Shown here piece by piece: positions 18,057 to 26,673 of a DNA stretch of 64,000 bases. Each line of letters starts with the position of its first letter. The stretch's first letter is position 1. Source of the stretch: Christensenellaceae bacterium Phil1 (GTDB lineage: Bacteria > Bacillota > Clostridia > Christensenellales > CAG-138). Position numbers and translations under genes: made by a program. The notes under the pieces are model-generated. The model was not told the origin of the DNA and ran no database searches. It saw only the letters and a list, made by a program, of their open reading frames with translations. The stretch covers positions 1 to 64,000 of the forward strand of contig MSGS01000060.1 in the NCBI GenBank assembly GCA_001940855.1. The letters run 5' to 3'.

Positions 18057-19127
18057 TTACTTCCCTTCAAGCATCTGCTTGGCCTGCCGTATAAGTTCTT
18101 CTTCGGCTGTGTCTATATCGTATGCGGCTATCTGTTCGCCTTTTTTGAAAAGCACGGCGTTCGTCCGCCCGAGCGCCAGCCCTATGTCCGCTTCCTTCGC
18201 CTCCCCGGGGCCGTTTACCGCGCAGCCCATAACGGCAATTTTCAGCGGCCGCTTTTCGCGCTTGAATTCCGCCTTCACGCGCTCATATATTTCCGAATGC
18301 TTTGCCACGTTGCCGCAGCGGCCGCACGTTGGGCAGCAAACAAGATGCAGCCCCTGCGCGCGGAGTTCAACGGCTTTAAGCAGCTCTATTCCCGTTTCAA
18401 CCTCCCTTTCGGGATCGCCCGTTAAGGACACCCTTATTGTGTCCCCAATGCCTTCCATCAGCAGCGTGCCTATTCCCGCGGCGGAGCGGACTATGCCCTC
18501 CATGCCGCCGCCAACCTCCGTAACGCCCACATGCAGCGGGTAGGCGCAGCTTTCGCTGAGGAGCCTATATGCCTTCACCGTTTCCGTAACGGACGACGAC
18601 TTGACGGATATGACTATATCGTCAAAGCCGAACTGCTCCAGCATTTTGGCGTTGTTCAGCGCGCTTTCCGCCATCGCCGCGGCGTTCGGCCCACCATGCT
18701 TTATAAGCAGCTCCTTTTCCATGCAGCCGGAATTTATGCCTATGCGTATCGGCACGCGGCGCTCCTTTGCCCTTTCGCAAAGCTCCTTCACCTTATAGTC
18801 CGCGCCTATGTTACCCGGATTTATCCTAAGCTTATCTATTCCGCTTTCAAGCGCGGCTATTGCAAGCCTGTGGTCAAAATGTATGTCCGCGACCAGCGGC
18901 ACGATAGCGCCGCGTTTAAGCTCCGCTATGGCGTGCGCGTCATCCATGTCCTTCACAGCAAGGCGTACTATTTCGCACCCTTCGTCAGCAAGGCGCCGTA
19001 TCTGCGCAATGGTAGCGGATATATCCGCCGTGCGCGTATTGGTCATGGACTGCACGCTAACCCGCGCGCCGCCGCCTATTTTAACATTGCCCGCCGTGAC
19101 CTGATGCGTTTTTTCGCGCGGTGTCAT
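18057..19127 (-). CDS. ispG: 4-hydroxy-3-methylbut-2-enyl-diphosphate synthase
   Basis: The protein has 356 residues, the short bacterial form without the plant-type insert. IspG is a [4Fe-4S] enzyme that converts MEcPP to HMBPP, the penultimate step of the MEP isoprenoid pathway. Seen: the TIM-barrel N-terminal half (GARVSVQSMTNT, PLVADIHFDHRLA) and the reductase-like C-terminal half with cluster cysteines in CPTCGRCGN and VMGCAVNGPGEA. It follows rseP by one base, and dxr of the same pathway is two genes upstream. Start ATG behind GGAGG. Confidence 0.97.
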   Translation of the reverse strand: MTPREKTHQVTAGNVKIGGGARVSVQSMTNTRTADISATIAQIRRLADEGCEIVRLAVKDMDDAHAIAELKRGAIVPLVADIHFDHRLAIAALESGIDKLRINPGNIGADYKVKELCERAKERRVPIRIGINSGCMEKELLIKHGGPNAAAMAESALNNAKMLEQFGFDDIVISVKSSSVTETVKAYRLLSESCAYPLHVGVTEVGGGMEGIVRSAAGIGTLLMEGIGDTIRVSLTGDPEREVETGIELLKAVELRAQGLHLVCCPTCGRCGNVAKHSEIYERVKAEFKREKRPLKIAVMGCAVNGPGEAKEADIGLALGRTNAVLFKKGEQIAAYDIDTAEEELIRQAKQMLEGK

Positions 19128-19128
19128 A

Positions 19129-20163
19129 TTATCCTCCGATTATAAATGTTCTCACGTCCGATATTGTAAGGAAAATAACAAGGCACAGCAGCAGCACCAG
19201 CCCCACGAAGTGAACTATGCCTTCCTTTTCGGGCGGCACGGGCTTGCCGCGCACGGCCTCTATTATCAAAAATACCAGCCTGCCGCCGTCAAGCGCGGGC
19301 AGCGGCAGAAGGTTCATCAGCCCAAGGTTTGCGCTTATCAGCACGCCCAGCCTGAGCACGGTTTCAAACCCCGTCCGCACGGCCTGGCCTATCATGGACA
19401 CTATGCCCACCGGCCCCGCAACGTCCCCGCTGCTCACCTGGCCATGGAACAGCATGCCGAAGAAGGATATAAGATCCTTTATCATCTGCCAAACATAGTT
19501 AAAGCTGCCCGCAACCGCGCCGAAGAAGTTCTGCTTCAGCCGCGCAGGCTCCATAACTATGCCAATTATGTTTCGGCCTTCCTGCTCGCTGTAAAAATCC
19601 TTTATCTCTATTTCAATGTGTTCGCCGCCGCGTATGACCTCGAGCGTCATGCTCTTGCTGTCCGCCGCGCGTATAAGCGAGGATACTTCGTTATAATAGC
19701 TCAGCTCATGCCCATCCACGGCAACAATAATGTCCCCGCTCTGCATGCCGGCAACCTCCGCAGGTGAATTTTCAAACGAAAAGCTATTCACCGCGGGCAT
19801 ATATTCGCCGTATGTCATAAGCATTACGGTGGCAAGTATTATAGTCGTCAGTATGTTCATCACCGGCCCCGCGGCAATCACTATCATCCTTTGCCATATC
19901 GGGTGGCAGCTGAACGCCTTCCCGTCGCCCGTATCCGCCTGATCCTCGCCGTAAAACTGGCACATGCCGCCTATTGGCAGCGCGCGCAGGGCATACGTTA
20001 TGCCGTTTTTCTCTTTTTTTATTATTGCCGGGCCCATGCCCACGCTGAATTCAACTATGCCGAAGCCGAATATGCGCCCCGCGCAGTAGTGCCCCAGTTC
20101 ATGCAGCACCACGAATATGCTCAGCACTATCAGCGCCGCCAATACCGAAATGACCGTACTCAT
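19129..20163 (-). CDS. rseP: site-2 intramembrane metalloprotease RseP
   Basis: The protein has 344 residues. It cleaves membrane-embedded substrates such as anti-sigma factors and signal-peptide remnants. The zinc-binding HELGH is in the first helix (VVLHELGHYCAGRIF), a PDZ domain lies near 110-190 (SPAEVAGMQSGDIIVAVDG), and the third metal ligand is in NLLPLPALDGGRLVF. About four membrane helices are seen. The gene lies between dxr and ispG, the common order in Clostridia and Bacilli. Confidence 0.95.
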   Translation of the reverse strand: MSTVISVLAALIVLSIFVVLHELGHYCAGRIFGFGIVEFSVGMGPAIIKKEKNGITYALRALPIGGMCQFYGEDQADTGDGKAFSCHPIWQRMIVIAAGPVMNILTTIILATVMLMTYGEYMPAVNSFSFENSPAEVAGMQSGDIIVAVDGHELSYYNEVSSLIRAADSKSMTLEVIRGGEHIEIEIKDFYSEQEGRNIIGIVMEPARLKQNFFGAVAGSFNYVWQMIKDLISFFGMLFHGQVSSGDVAGPVGIVSMIGQAVRTGFETVLRLGVLISANLGLMNLLPLPALDGGRLVFLIIEAVRGKPVPPEKEGIVHFVGLVLLLCLVIFLTISDVRTFIIGG

Positions 20164-20168
20164 TCAAT

Positions 20169-21308
20169 TTATCCTTTCACCGCCGCCATTCTTGCCATAG
20201 CGTCGTATTCAAGCAGCTCCTCAAAGGAGCCTACGGCTGCGTTGGCTATGCTGTCCATGGCCCGCTCAACGTGGTCCGCAATGTCCGTAAAGCGGATCAT
20301 TCCCTTTATGAACATATCCACCGCCGCCTCATTCGCGCCGTTATACACCGCGGGCATTATGCCGCCCGCTTCAAGCGCGCGGTACGCAAGCGGTATCGCC
20401 CTGAAGCGCTCCGTATCGGGTTCTTCAAACGTAAGCATGCCGAGCTTTGTTAAATCAAGCGCGCCAAAGCTGCTTTCGTGCCGTTTGGGATACGTGAGCG
20501 CATAATGTATGGCCAGACGCATATCAGGCGCGCTCAGCTGCGCAATCACCGCGCTGTCGCAATATTCAACCATTGAATGCACAACCGACTGCGGGTGCAC
20601 AAGCACGCTTATCCTTTCCGCATCCATGCCGAAAAGATACGCCGCCTCCATTATTTCCAGCCCCTTATTGAAAAGCGAGGCCGAATCGATGGTTATTTTG
20701 CGGCCCATGCTCCACGTTGGGTGATGGCACGCCATTTGCGGCGTAACCAAATCAAGCTGTTCCTTGGTGAACTGCCTGAACGGCCCGCCGGACGCGGTGA
20801 GTATAAGCCGCCTTACCTCCCGCTTTTCCCCTGCGCAAAGGCATTGGAATATGGCGCTCTGCTCGCTGTCCACGGGGATTATATTCCCGCCGCCCTTCCG
20901 CTTTGCCTGCTCCACCAATTCGTGCGCGCAAACTATGCTTTCCTTATTGGCAAGGGCAACCGTTTTGCCCGCCTCCAGCGCCGCAATAAGCGGCAGCGTG
21001 CCCGCAAAGCCGCTGACCGCGTTCACCACCGTATCCGCAGCGGCATACCGCGCGGCAACAGCCGCAGCGTCTTTTCCGGCATACAGCTCAACGCCCTTTG
21101 GCAGCAGTCCCCTTATCGAAAGCGCAGCCGCCTCATCCTCCATGCACATCAAATCAGGCGTAAACTCCTTCGCCTGCTCCAGCGCAAGGAGAGCGTTTTT
21201 GCCCGCGCATATCGCGCATACTTCAAATTCATCTTTATGCGAGCGCACCACGTCCAGCGTTTGCGTGCCGATGGACCCAGTGCTGCCCAGCACCGTTATC
21301 TTCTTCAT
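20169..21308 (-). CDS. dxr: 1-deoxy-D-xylulose 5-phosphate reductoisomerase
   Basis: The protein has 379 residues from the ATG at 21308; a TTG seven codons earlier overlaps cdsA and was rejected. DXR makes MEP from DXP using NADPH, the committed step of the MEP pathway. Seen: the NADPH-binding VLGSTGSIGTQTLDVV, the metal site IPVDSEQSAIFQCL, and the active-site phrases ILTASGGPFR and HPTWSMGRKITIDSA. It starts 7 bases after cdsA in the uppS-cdsA-dxr-rseP-ispG cluster. Confidence 0.97.
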   Translation of the reverse strand: MKKITVLGSTGSIGTQTLDVVRSHKDEFEVCAICAGKNALLALEQAKEFTPDLMCMEDEAAALSIRGLLPKGVELYAGKDAAAVAARYAAADTVVNAVSGFAGTLPLIAALEAGKTVALANKESIVCAHELVEQAKRKGGGNIIPVDSEQSAIFQCLCAGEKREVRRLILTASGGPFRQFTKEQLDLVTPQMACHHPTWSMGRKITIDSASLFNKGLEIMEAAYLFGMDAERISVLVHPQSVVHSMVEYCDSAVIAQLSAPDMRLAIHYALTYPKRHESSFGALDLTKLGMLTFEEPDTERFRAIPLAYRALEAGGIMPAVYNGANEAAVDMFIKGMIRFTDIADHVERAMDSIANAAVGSFEELLEYDAMARMAAVKG

Positions 21309-21315
21309 GGGTATA

Positions 21316-22128
21316 TTATACTCCGGCAACCGTGAACGCAGCGTAAACTATCGGGGCGCAAAATAAAACGCTGTCCAGCCTGTCCATAACGCCGCCGTGT
21401 TCGCTGAAAACGCGGCTGTAATCCTTTATTCCGGCATAGCGCTTTATGCTGGAGGCAAAAAGATCGCCTATCTGCCCCGCGCCGCCGCATATAACGCCGA
21501 GTATTATAAGCATGATAAGCCCCGCACCGGCGTTCCACACATTCTGCATAAGGAATACCAGCGCCCCGCCTATTCCGCCGCCGACAAAGCCGAATATGCT
21601 CCCGGCAACGGTCTTGTTCGGGCTAAGGCGCGGGCAAAGCTTCTTTTTGCCCAAAAGCCTGCCGCCGAAATACGCCAGCGTGTCCCCCATAAGCGGCATT
21701 GCAAACGCACACAGCAGCGCTATTCTGCTCTTGTCCGCATCGGCGCCGTATTCGCACAGCATAGCGACTGCGGCAAAAAGGCTCATTGGATACACCAGCA
21801 CGAACATGGACGCCATAGTGTCCTGCGCTGTGCGCGCTTCGGTAAATATCCTGTCCGCCATTGCCATCAGTATGCACGCCATTGCAACTATCCAAAGTCC
21901 CATGCCGCCGAATACCCTATACGCCGCAAAATACAGCAGCGCGAATATATACGCCGGCAGCATGAACGGCTTCAGTTCCTTTTTGGCAAGCGCGCTGCCC
22001 ATTTCATACGCCGCCATCACCGCGCCCGCCGTGAACAGCGCGCACAGCACCCATCCGCCGAAATACAGCGCCGCCGCCAGCACGGCAATAAGTACAGCGG
22101 CGACACCAATGCGTTTTACAAGCTTCAT
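21316..22128 (-). CDS. cdsA: phosphatidate cytidylyltransferase (CDP-diacylglycerol synthase)
   Basis: The protein has 270 residues from the ATG at 22128, which overlaps the uppS stop (ATGA). It makes CDP-diacylglycerol, the precursor of anionic phospholipids, at the membrane. It has about seven or eight hydrophobic helices and the family signature near the C-terminus: SSIKRYAGIKDYSRVF followed by EHGGVMDRLDS, with the metal-binding Asp residues. PLMGDTLAYFGGRLLGKKKL precedes it. The longer frame to 22194 runs into uppS and was rejected. Confidence 0.95.
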   Translation of the reverse strand: MKLVKRIGVAAVLIAVLAAALYFGGWVLCALFTAGAVMAAYEMGSALAKKELKPFMLPAYIFALLYFAAYRVFGGMGLWIVAMACILMAMADRIFTEARTAQDTMASMFVLVYPMSLFAAVAMLCEYGADADKSRIALLCAFAMPLMGDTLAYFGGRLLGKKKLCPRLSPNKTVAGSIFGFVGGGIGGALVFLMQNVWNAGAGLIMLIILGVICGGAGQIGDLFASSIKRYAGIKDYSRVFSEHGGVMDRLDSVLFCAPIVYAAFTVAGV

Positions 22129-22871
22129 TTTCCATCCAATCCGCCATACCGCCGGTTCCTGTGCGCAAATTCGCCAAGCGCGGCAATATAGCATTCGTCG
22201 CTAAAATCAGGCCACAGCGTATCGGTGAACACAAATTCCGCATATGCGCTTTGCAGCAGCATAAAGTTGGAAAGTCGTTGTTCGCCGCCCGTGCGTATAA
22301 CAAGGTCAACATCGCTAAGCCCACTTGTGTAAAGGCGGCTCATCACGCATTCCTCATCAATATCCTCTATATTAAGCCTGCCCTCCTTGGCATCCAGCGC
22401 AATGCTTTTAACGGCGTTCACCGTTTCCGCGCGGCTGCCGTAATTAAGGGCAATATTCAGCTTCAGTCCCGTATTATTCTTTGTTTTCTCCATAGCGGCC
22501 ATGCATTGGGCGTATACCTTTTCCGGCAGCGCCGCAATGTTGCCCATGGCGCGTATGGCAACGTTGTTTTTATGCAGATCCTCTACCTCTTTGGTAAAGT
22601 ATTCCATGAATATCGCAAACAGCGTATCCACCTCTATCCTTGGCCGTTTCCAATTTTCGGTGGAAAAGGCATAGAGGGAAAGCGCCTCTATGCCCAAGTC
22701 GCTGCTGAGTTTGATTATCCCCCTCAGCCGCTCCGTTCCCGCCCTGTGGCCCATGGAACGCGGCAGGCCGCGCCGCGTGGCGTAGCGGCCGTTGCCGTCC
22801 ATTATTATGCCAACATGCTTGGGCAGGGGCGAAAGCGTGATGCGCAGGGCATTCAATTCAGCCACTGTCAA
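22125..22871 (-). CDS. uppS: undecaprenyl diphosphate synthase
   Basis: The protein has 248 residues from a TTG at 22871 with GGAGG nine bases upstream; a longer frame to 22916 overlaps the preceding gene. It is the cis-prenyltransferase that extends FPP to C55, the carrier for cell-wall precursors. Seen: HVGIIMDGNGRYATRRGLPR with the catalytic Asp, LYAFSTENWKRP, NIALNYGSRAE and LVIRTGGEQRLSNFMLLQSAYAE. The dxr/ispG products feed its substrate. The exact start codon is less certain than the function. Confidence 0.94.
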   Translation of the reverse strand: MTVAELNALRITLSPLPKHVGIIMDGNGRYATRRGLPRSMGHRAGTERLRGIIKLSSDLGIEALSLYAFSTENWKRPRIEVDTLFAIFMEYFTKEVEDLHKNNVAIRAMGNIAALPEKVYAQCMAAMEKTKNNTGLKLNIALNYGSRAETVNAVKSIALDAKEGRLNIEDIDEECVMSRLYTSGLSDVDLVIRTGGEQRLSNFMLLQSAYAEFVFTDTLWPDFSDECYIAALGEFAHRNRRYGGLDGK

Positions 22872-22875
22872 TTTT

Positions 22876-23082
22876 TCATTCCTCCGGCGCGTCAATGCGT
22901 GTTTTGAACACGGCAAATGTCAATTCCGCGCTGTTTTCGCCCGTTTGTTTGGCGCGTACAACGCGCCGTTCGTCCCCGTCCACGCCTTTGCGGCTGGATA
23001 CTTCAAGCGTAGTTACTTGTATCCCGTCCGCCTCAAGCGCTTCTATTGCCGCGGATAGTTCAAGGCCCTCTACGTTCCTCAA
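22876..23082 (-). CDS. single-PASTA-domain small protein
   Basis: The protein has 68 residues from a TTG that overlaps the frr stop (TTGA), behind GGAGAT. The sequence reads as one PASTA repeat: NVEGLELSAAIEALEADGI, then a beta-hairpin VTTLEVSS, and VVRAKQTGENSAELTFAVFK. PASTA repeats normally occur in penicillin-binding proteins and PASTA kinases. Here there is no signal peptide or membrane segment, so it should be cytoplasmic. I recall similar short genes between frr and uppS in other Clostridia. Its role is unknown; coupling to uppS suggests cell-wall synthesis. Confidence 0.75.
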   Translation of the reverse strand: MRNVEGLELSAAIEALEADGIQVTTLEVSSRKGVDGDERRVVRAKQTGENSAELTFAVFKTRIDAPEE

Positions 23083-23630
23083 ACTTCCATTATCTCCTTC
23101 TGCTTATCGCTCACTATCTTATCGATATCCTTTATGTGGCTGTCGGTCAGCTTCTGCGCCTGATCTTCCAGCTTCTTGCGGTCGTCCTCGGTAATCTCGC
23201 TGTCCTTCTGCGCCTTCTTTATCTGCTCTATGGCGTCGCGGCGGATGGAGCGGATGGCAACCTTGGCTTCTTCACCCTTCTTCTGGATGGTCTTGGCCAG
23301 CTCCTTACGCCTTTCCTCGGTAAGCACAGGGAATATAAGGCGTATGCACTTGCCGTCGTTGGAAGGATTGATGCCGAGATCGGATATCTGTATAGCCTTT
23401 TCCAGCGGATTGAGCACAGAAGGATCATAGGGGGTTATAACAAGCATCCTTGCCTCGGGCGAAGAGATGTTGCCTACCTGGTTAACGGGGGTGGGCGTGC
23501 CATAATAGTCAACCATTATGCGATCCAGCACCTGCGCGTTGGGTCTGCCGGCCCTGAGCGAGCTGAGCTCCTTATGCAGCACGGTAATGGTTTTGCCCAT
23601 TTTCTCTTTTGCGGTTTCTATTGCGTCCAT
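23079..23630 (-). CDS. frr: ribosome recycling factor
   Basis: The protein has 183 residues, the typical length. RRF splits post-termination ribosomes together with EF-G. Seen: the N-terminal helix ending GKTITVLHKELSSLRAGRPN, the PLNQVGN-like segment TPVNQVGNISSPEAR, and the C-terminal helices ELAKTIQKKGEEAKVAIRSI and DDRKKLEDQAQKLTD. It follows pyrH by 62 bp in the rpsB-tsf-pyrH-frr order that is near universal in bacteria. Confidence 0.97.
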   Translation of the reverse strand: MDAIETAKEKMGKTITVLHKELSSLRAGRPNAQVLDRIMVDYYGTPTPVNQVGNISSPEARMLVITPYDPSVLNPLEKAIQISDLGINPSNDGKCIRLIFPVLTEERRKELAKTIQKKGEEAKVAIRSIRRDAIEQIKKAQKDSEITEDDRKKLEDQAQKLTDSHIKDIDKIVSDKQKEIMEV

Positions 23631-23692
23631 ATTTATACCTCCGTACTAATTGTTCAATATTGTATATGTATATTTTAGGCTAAATCTTCCGC

Positions 23693-24388
23693 TTAGTCAA
23701 TGACGGTACCAACATCCTGCCCATTAATTGCGCGAAGTATTGCGCCTTCATCCTTCAGCGCGCATACAACAACGGGGATTTTCTGCTCCTTGCAAAGGGT
23801 TATGGCAGTAAGGTCGGTAGCCTGCAGGTTCTGCTCTATCACCTGCTGATAGGTAAGGTGGCTGTATCTTACGGCATTCGGGTCCTTATTGGGGTCCGCA
23901 CTATATACGCCGTCCACGTTCTTCGCCAGCACAAGCGCATCCGCGTATATTTCCGCAGCTTTCAGCGCGGCGGCCGTATCCGTTGAGAAAAACGGCCTGC
24001 CCGTGCCGCAGGCAAACAGGCAAACCTTGCCCTGCCGCATTGCGTCTATTGCCTTTTCCGCGGAAAAATCATCGCAGAAGGAGGGCATATGCAGCGTTGA
24101 AAGCACCAATGTTTCAACGCCTTCTTCCTTCAGCGCCGCTTCCATTGCCATGCAGTTTATGGTGGTTGCAAGCATGCCCATCTGATCCGCGCGGTTCCTA
24201 TCCATGCTGCCGCCGCTTCTACCGCGCCATATATTGCCCGCGCCTATGGTAACGCCTACCTCAACGCCCGCTTCCACCAGCGTTTTTATTTCCCGCGCAA
24301 TGGCCGCCACCGCCGCAAAGTCTATCGTTTTGCCGCCGCCCATGGCCTCGCCGGACAGTTTTAATGATACGCGTTTATATTTAAGCAT
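23693..24388 (-). CDS. pyrH: UMP kinase
   Basis: The protein has 231 residues from the ATG at 24388 behind AAGGAG; the upstream extension runs into the tsf terminator. It phosphorylates UMP to UDP in the cytoplasm. Seen: YKRVSLKLSGEAMGGG, GVTIGAGNIWRGRSG, the PFFSTDTAAALKAAEI segment and VDGVYSADPNKDPNA, all typical of bacterial hexameric UMPK. An intrinsic terminator separates it from tsf, so it needs read-through or another promoter. Confidence 0.96.
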   Translation of the reverse strand: MLKYKRVSLKLSGEAMGGGKTIDFAAVAAIAREIKTLVEAGVEVGVTIGAGNIWRGRSGGSMDRNRADQMGMLATTINCMAMEAALKEEGVETLVLSTLHMPSFCDDFSAEKAIDAMRQGKVCLFACGTGRPFFSTDTAAALKAAEIYADALVLAKNVDGVYSADPNKDPNAVRYSHLTYQQVIEQNLQATDLTAITLCKEQKIPVVVCALKDEGAILRAINGQDVGTVID

Positions 24389-24416
24389 ATCTTTCTCCTT
24401 TTTGCTGAGTATATAC

Positions 24417-24447
24417 AAAAAGGGAACGTCAAATAACGTCCCCTTTT
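24417..24447 (-). terminator. terminator after tsf
   Basis: Minus-strand arms AAAAGGGGACGT and ACGTTCCCTTTT (24447-24417) around a short loop, continuing into TTTTG. It ends the rpsB-tsf message. Confidence 0.8.
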
Positions 24448-24457
24448 GCTAACTTAA

Positions 24458-25111
<654 letters not shown>

Positions 25112-25151
25112 AACTTAATATCCTCCTAAAAATATGCGCTCGGCTGTTTGA

Positions 25152-25889
25152 TTAAAACTCTTCCTCGTCCGCAGCCACTTCTTCAATGGCTTCGTCGCTC
25201 ATCTGCTCGCCCTGCCTGCCTTCAAGCACTGCATCGGCGATCTTGGAAGCGATCAGCTTGACGGCACGGATAGCGTCGTCGTTGCCGGGGATGGGGTAAT
25301 CTGCCTCGTCAGGATCGCAGTTGGTATCAACTATGGCGACCACGGGGATGCCAAGGGCCTTGGCTTCCAGAATGGCTATGTGCTCCTTGCGGGGGTCAAC
25401 AACGAACATGGCGGAGGGCAGCTTCTTCATTTCCTTGATACCGCCAAGGTTCTTTTCAAGCTTCTCCTGCTCGGCCTTGAGCTGGATAACTTCCTTCTTG
25501 GGCAGCAGATCGAAGTCGCCGTCGGCTTCCATCTTTTCGATCTTGCGCAGCTTGTTGATGCGGCTCTGGATGGTCTTGAAGTTGGTCAGCATGCCGCCCA
25601 GCCAACGCTGGTTGACATAGAACATTTCGCAGCGCTTTGCTTCCTGCTCGATGGATTCCTGGGCCTGCTTCTTGGTGCCTACGAACAGCACGGTGCCGCC
25701 TTCCATGGCCAGATCGCGAATGAAGTAATAAGCTTCGTCGATCTTCTTAACGGTTTTCTGCAGGTCGATAATGTAGATGCCGTTGCGCTCGGTGAAGATG
25801 TATTCCTTCATCTTCGGGTTCCAACGACGGGTCTGGTGGCCAAAATGCACACCGGCTTCAAGCAACTGCTTCATGGAAATAACAGACAT
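25152..25889 (-). CDS. rpsB: 30S ribosomal protein S2
   Basis: The protein has 245 residues from the ATG at 25889 behind AGGAGG. S2 joins the 30S subunit late and is needed for S1 docking. Seen: the opening [58 protein letters not shown] and [20 protein letters not shown]. The Asp/Glu-rich tail is common in Firmicutes. A 145-nt folded leader precedes it. Confidence 0.97.
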   Translation of the reverse strand: MSVISMKQLLEAGVHFGHQTRRWNPKMKEYIFTERNGIYIIDLQKTVKKIDEAYYFIRDLAMEGGTVLFVGTKKQAQESIEQEAKRCEMFYVNQRWLGGMLTNFKTIQSRINKLRKIEKMEADGDFDLLPKKEVIQLKAEQEKLEKNLGGIKEMKKLPSAMFVVDPRKEHIAILEAKALGIPVVAIVDTNCDPDEADYPIPGNDDAIRAVKLIASKIADAVLEGRQGEQMSDEAIEEVAADEEEF

Positions 25890-25929
25890 AAAAAAACCTC
25901 CTCGTTTTTTATCCTCCCCATGCATCATC

Positions 25930-25968
25930 CCGTAACGCGACCCGACTCATCGGGCACGAGCCTTACGG
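25930..25968 (-). promoter_or_regulatory. folded rpsB leader element
   Basis: Minus-strand outer stem CCGTAA (25968-25963) with TTACGG (25935-25930) encloses an inner hairpin CCCGA-TGAG-TCGGG (25954-25941). It lies between the promoter and the rpsB start. Autoregulation of rpsB through its leader is known in other bacteria; whether this fold does so is inferred. Confidence 0.5.
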
Positions 25969-26034
25969 TCCGCATGGGTGCGTAATGATTCACTTTTACG
26001 CGGGCGCGCCATTCCATTAAACGCACCGTGGTGG

Positions 26035-26063
26035 ATTATACCACAGAGAGCCCCGCTTTGCAA
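26035..26063 (-). promoter_or_regulatory. rpsB-tsf promoter
   Basis: On the minus strand, TTGCAA (26063-26058), a 17-bp spacer, and TATAAT (26040-26035). A near-consensus sigma-A promoter. Confidence 0.8.
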
Positions 26064-26077
26064 CAAAAAAATATAGA

Positions 26078-26098
26078 GGCGGGCTGCATTTGCCCGCC
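26078..26098 (-). terminator. terminator of the membrane-protein gene at 26108
   Basis: GGCGGGC (26078-26084) pairs with GCCCGCC (26092-26098); on the minus strand it runs into CTATATTTTTTT. Confidence 0.85.
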
Positions 26099-26107
26099 TT
26101 TTGCGCA

Positions 26108-26527
26108 TTAAAAATGCGTCCTTACATATTCATTATATTTCTTTGCGTTCATGCAATCCTTATATGTGTTCTTAAAGCGCTGCACGGTAAGGTTATTCAT
26201 TTCAAGAATGTTGCGGTATTTCCAAAAGCCTGCCATGAGCGGCACGCCGCCGCAGAAATATCCCATAGGGGCCGTGCGGTAGCATGAATAGCACAGCGCG
26301 GCAATTACCACAAGCGATATCAAAACGCCGACTATCTGCTTCTTCGGCTGCATATTGCTTACGTCCTTTTCCTTGACAACGCCAAGCTTAATCATCTCCT
26401 GCGCAAAGCGCTTCTGCACGCCGAAAAGGCTTATTGCGTTAAGCGTCATGGGCGCAACGACAAAAAAAGCGAACAGCGCAAGCAGCGCCTGAAATATAAA
26501 AATAGTAATGCCCGTAGTGTTTCCCAT
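26108..26527 (-). CDS. hypothetical membrane protein, about three helices
   Basis: The protein has 139 residues. A hydrophobic N-terminal helix (about 6-30) precedes an amphipathic segment (GVQKRFAQEMIKLGVVKEKD). Two further hydrophobic stretches lie at about 63-82 and 86-100, and the tail is basic and Tyr/Asn-rich. I do not recognise the family. It lies alone between nhaC and rpsB on the minus strand, with its own terminator. A GGAGAC-type site precedes the ATG. There is no sign of transfer: codon use matches the neighbours. Confidence 0.7.
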   Translation of the reverse strand: MGNTTGITIFIFQALLALFAFFVVAPMTLNAISLFGVQKRFAQEMIKLGVVKEKDVSNMQPKKQIVGVLISLVVIAALCYSCYRTAPMGYFCGGVPLMAGFWKYRNILEMNNLTVQRFKNTYKDCMNAKKYNEYVRTHF

Positions 26528-26602
26528 TATGCGTCTCCTTAGAACAAAGCGAATGATTTATATAGAAGTATACCATGCATGGGGCGTATTGTCACGGAAA
26601 TT

Positions 26603-26635
26603 AAAAAGACGCAGCGCGCCGTTTTTGCGGCGCGC
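26603..26635 (-). terminator. nhaC terminator
   Basis: GCGCGCCG (26614-26621) pairs with CGGCGCGC (26628-26635) around a TTTTT loop; the minus strand continues into GTCTTTTT. Confidence 0.8.
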
Positions 26636-26673
26636 CGTGCCTTTTTGTTTAATCACATCAGGTAAGATCTTTT

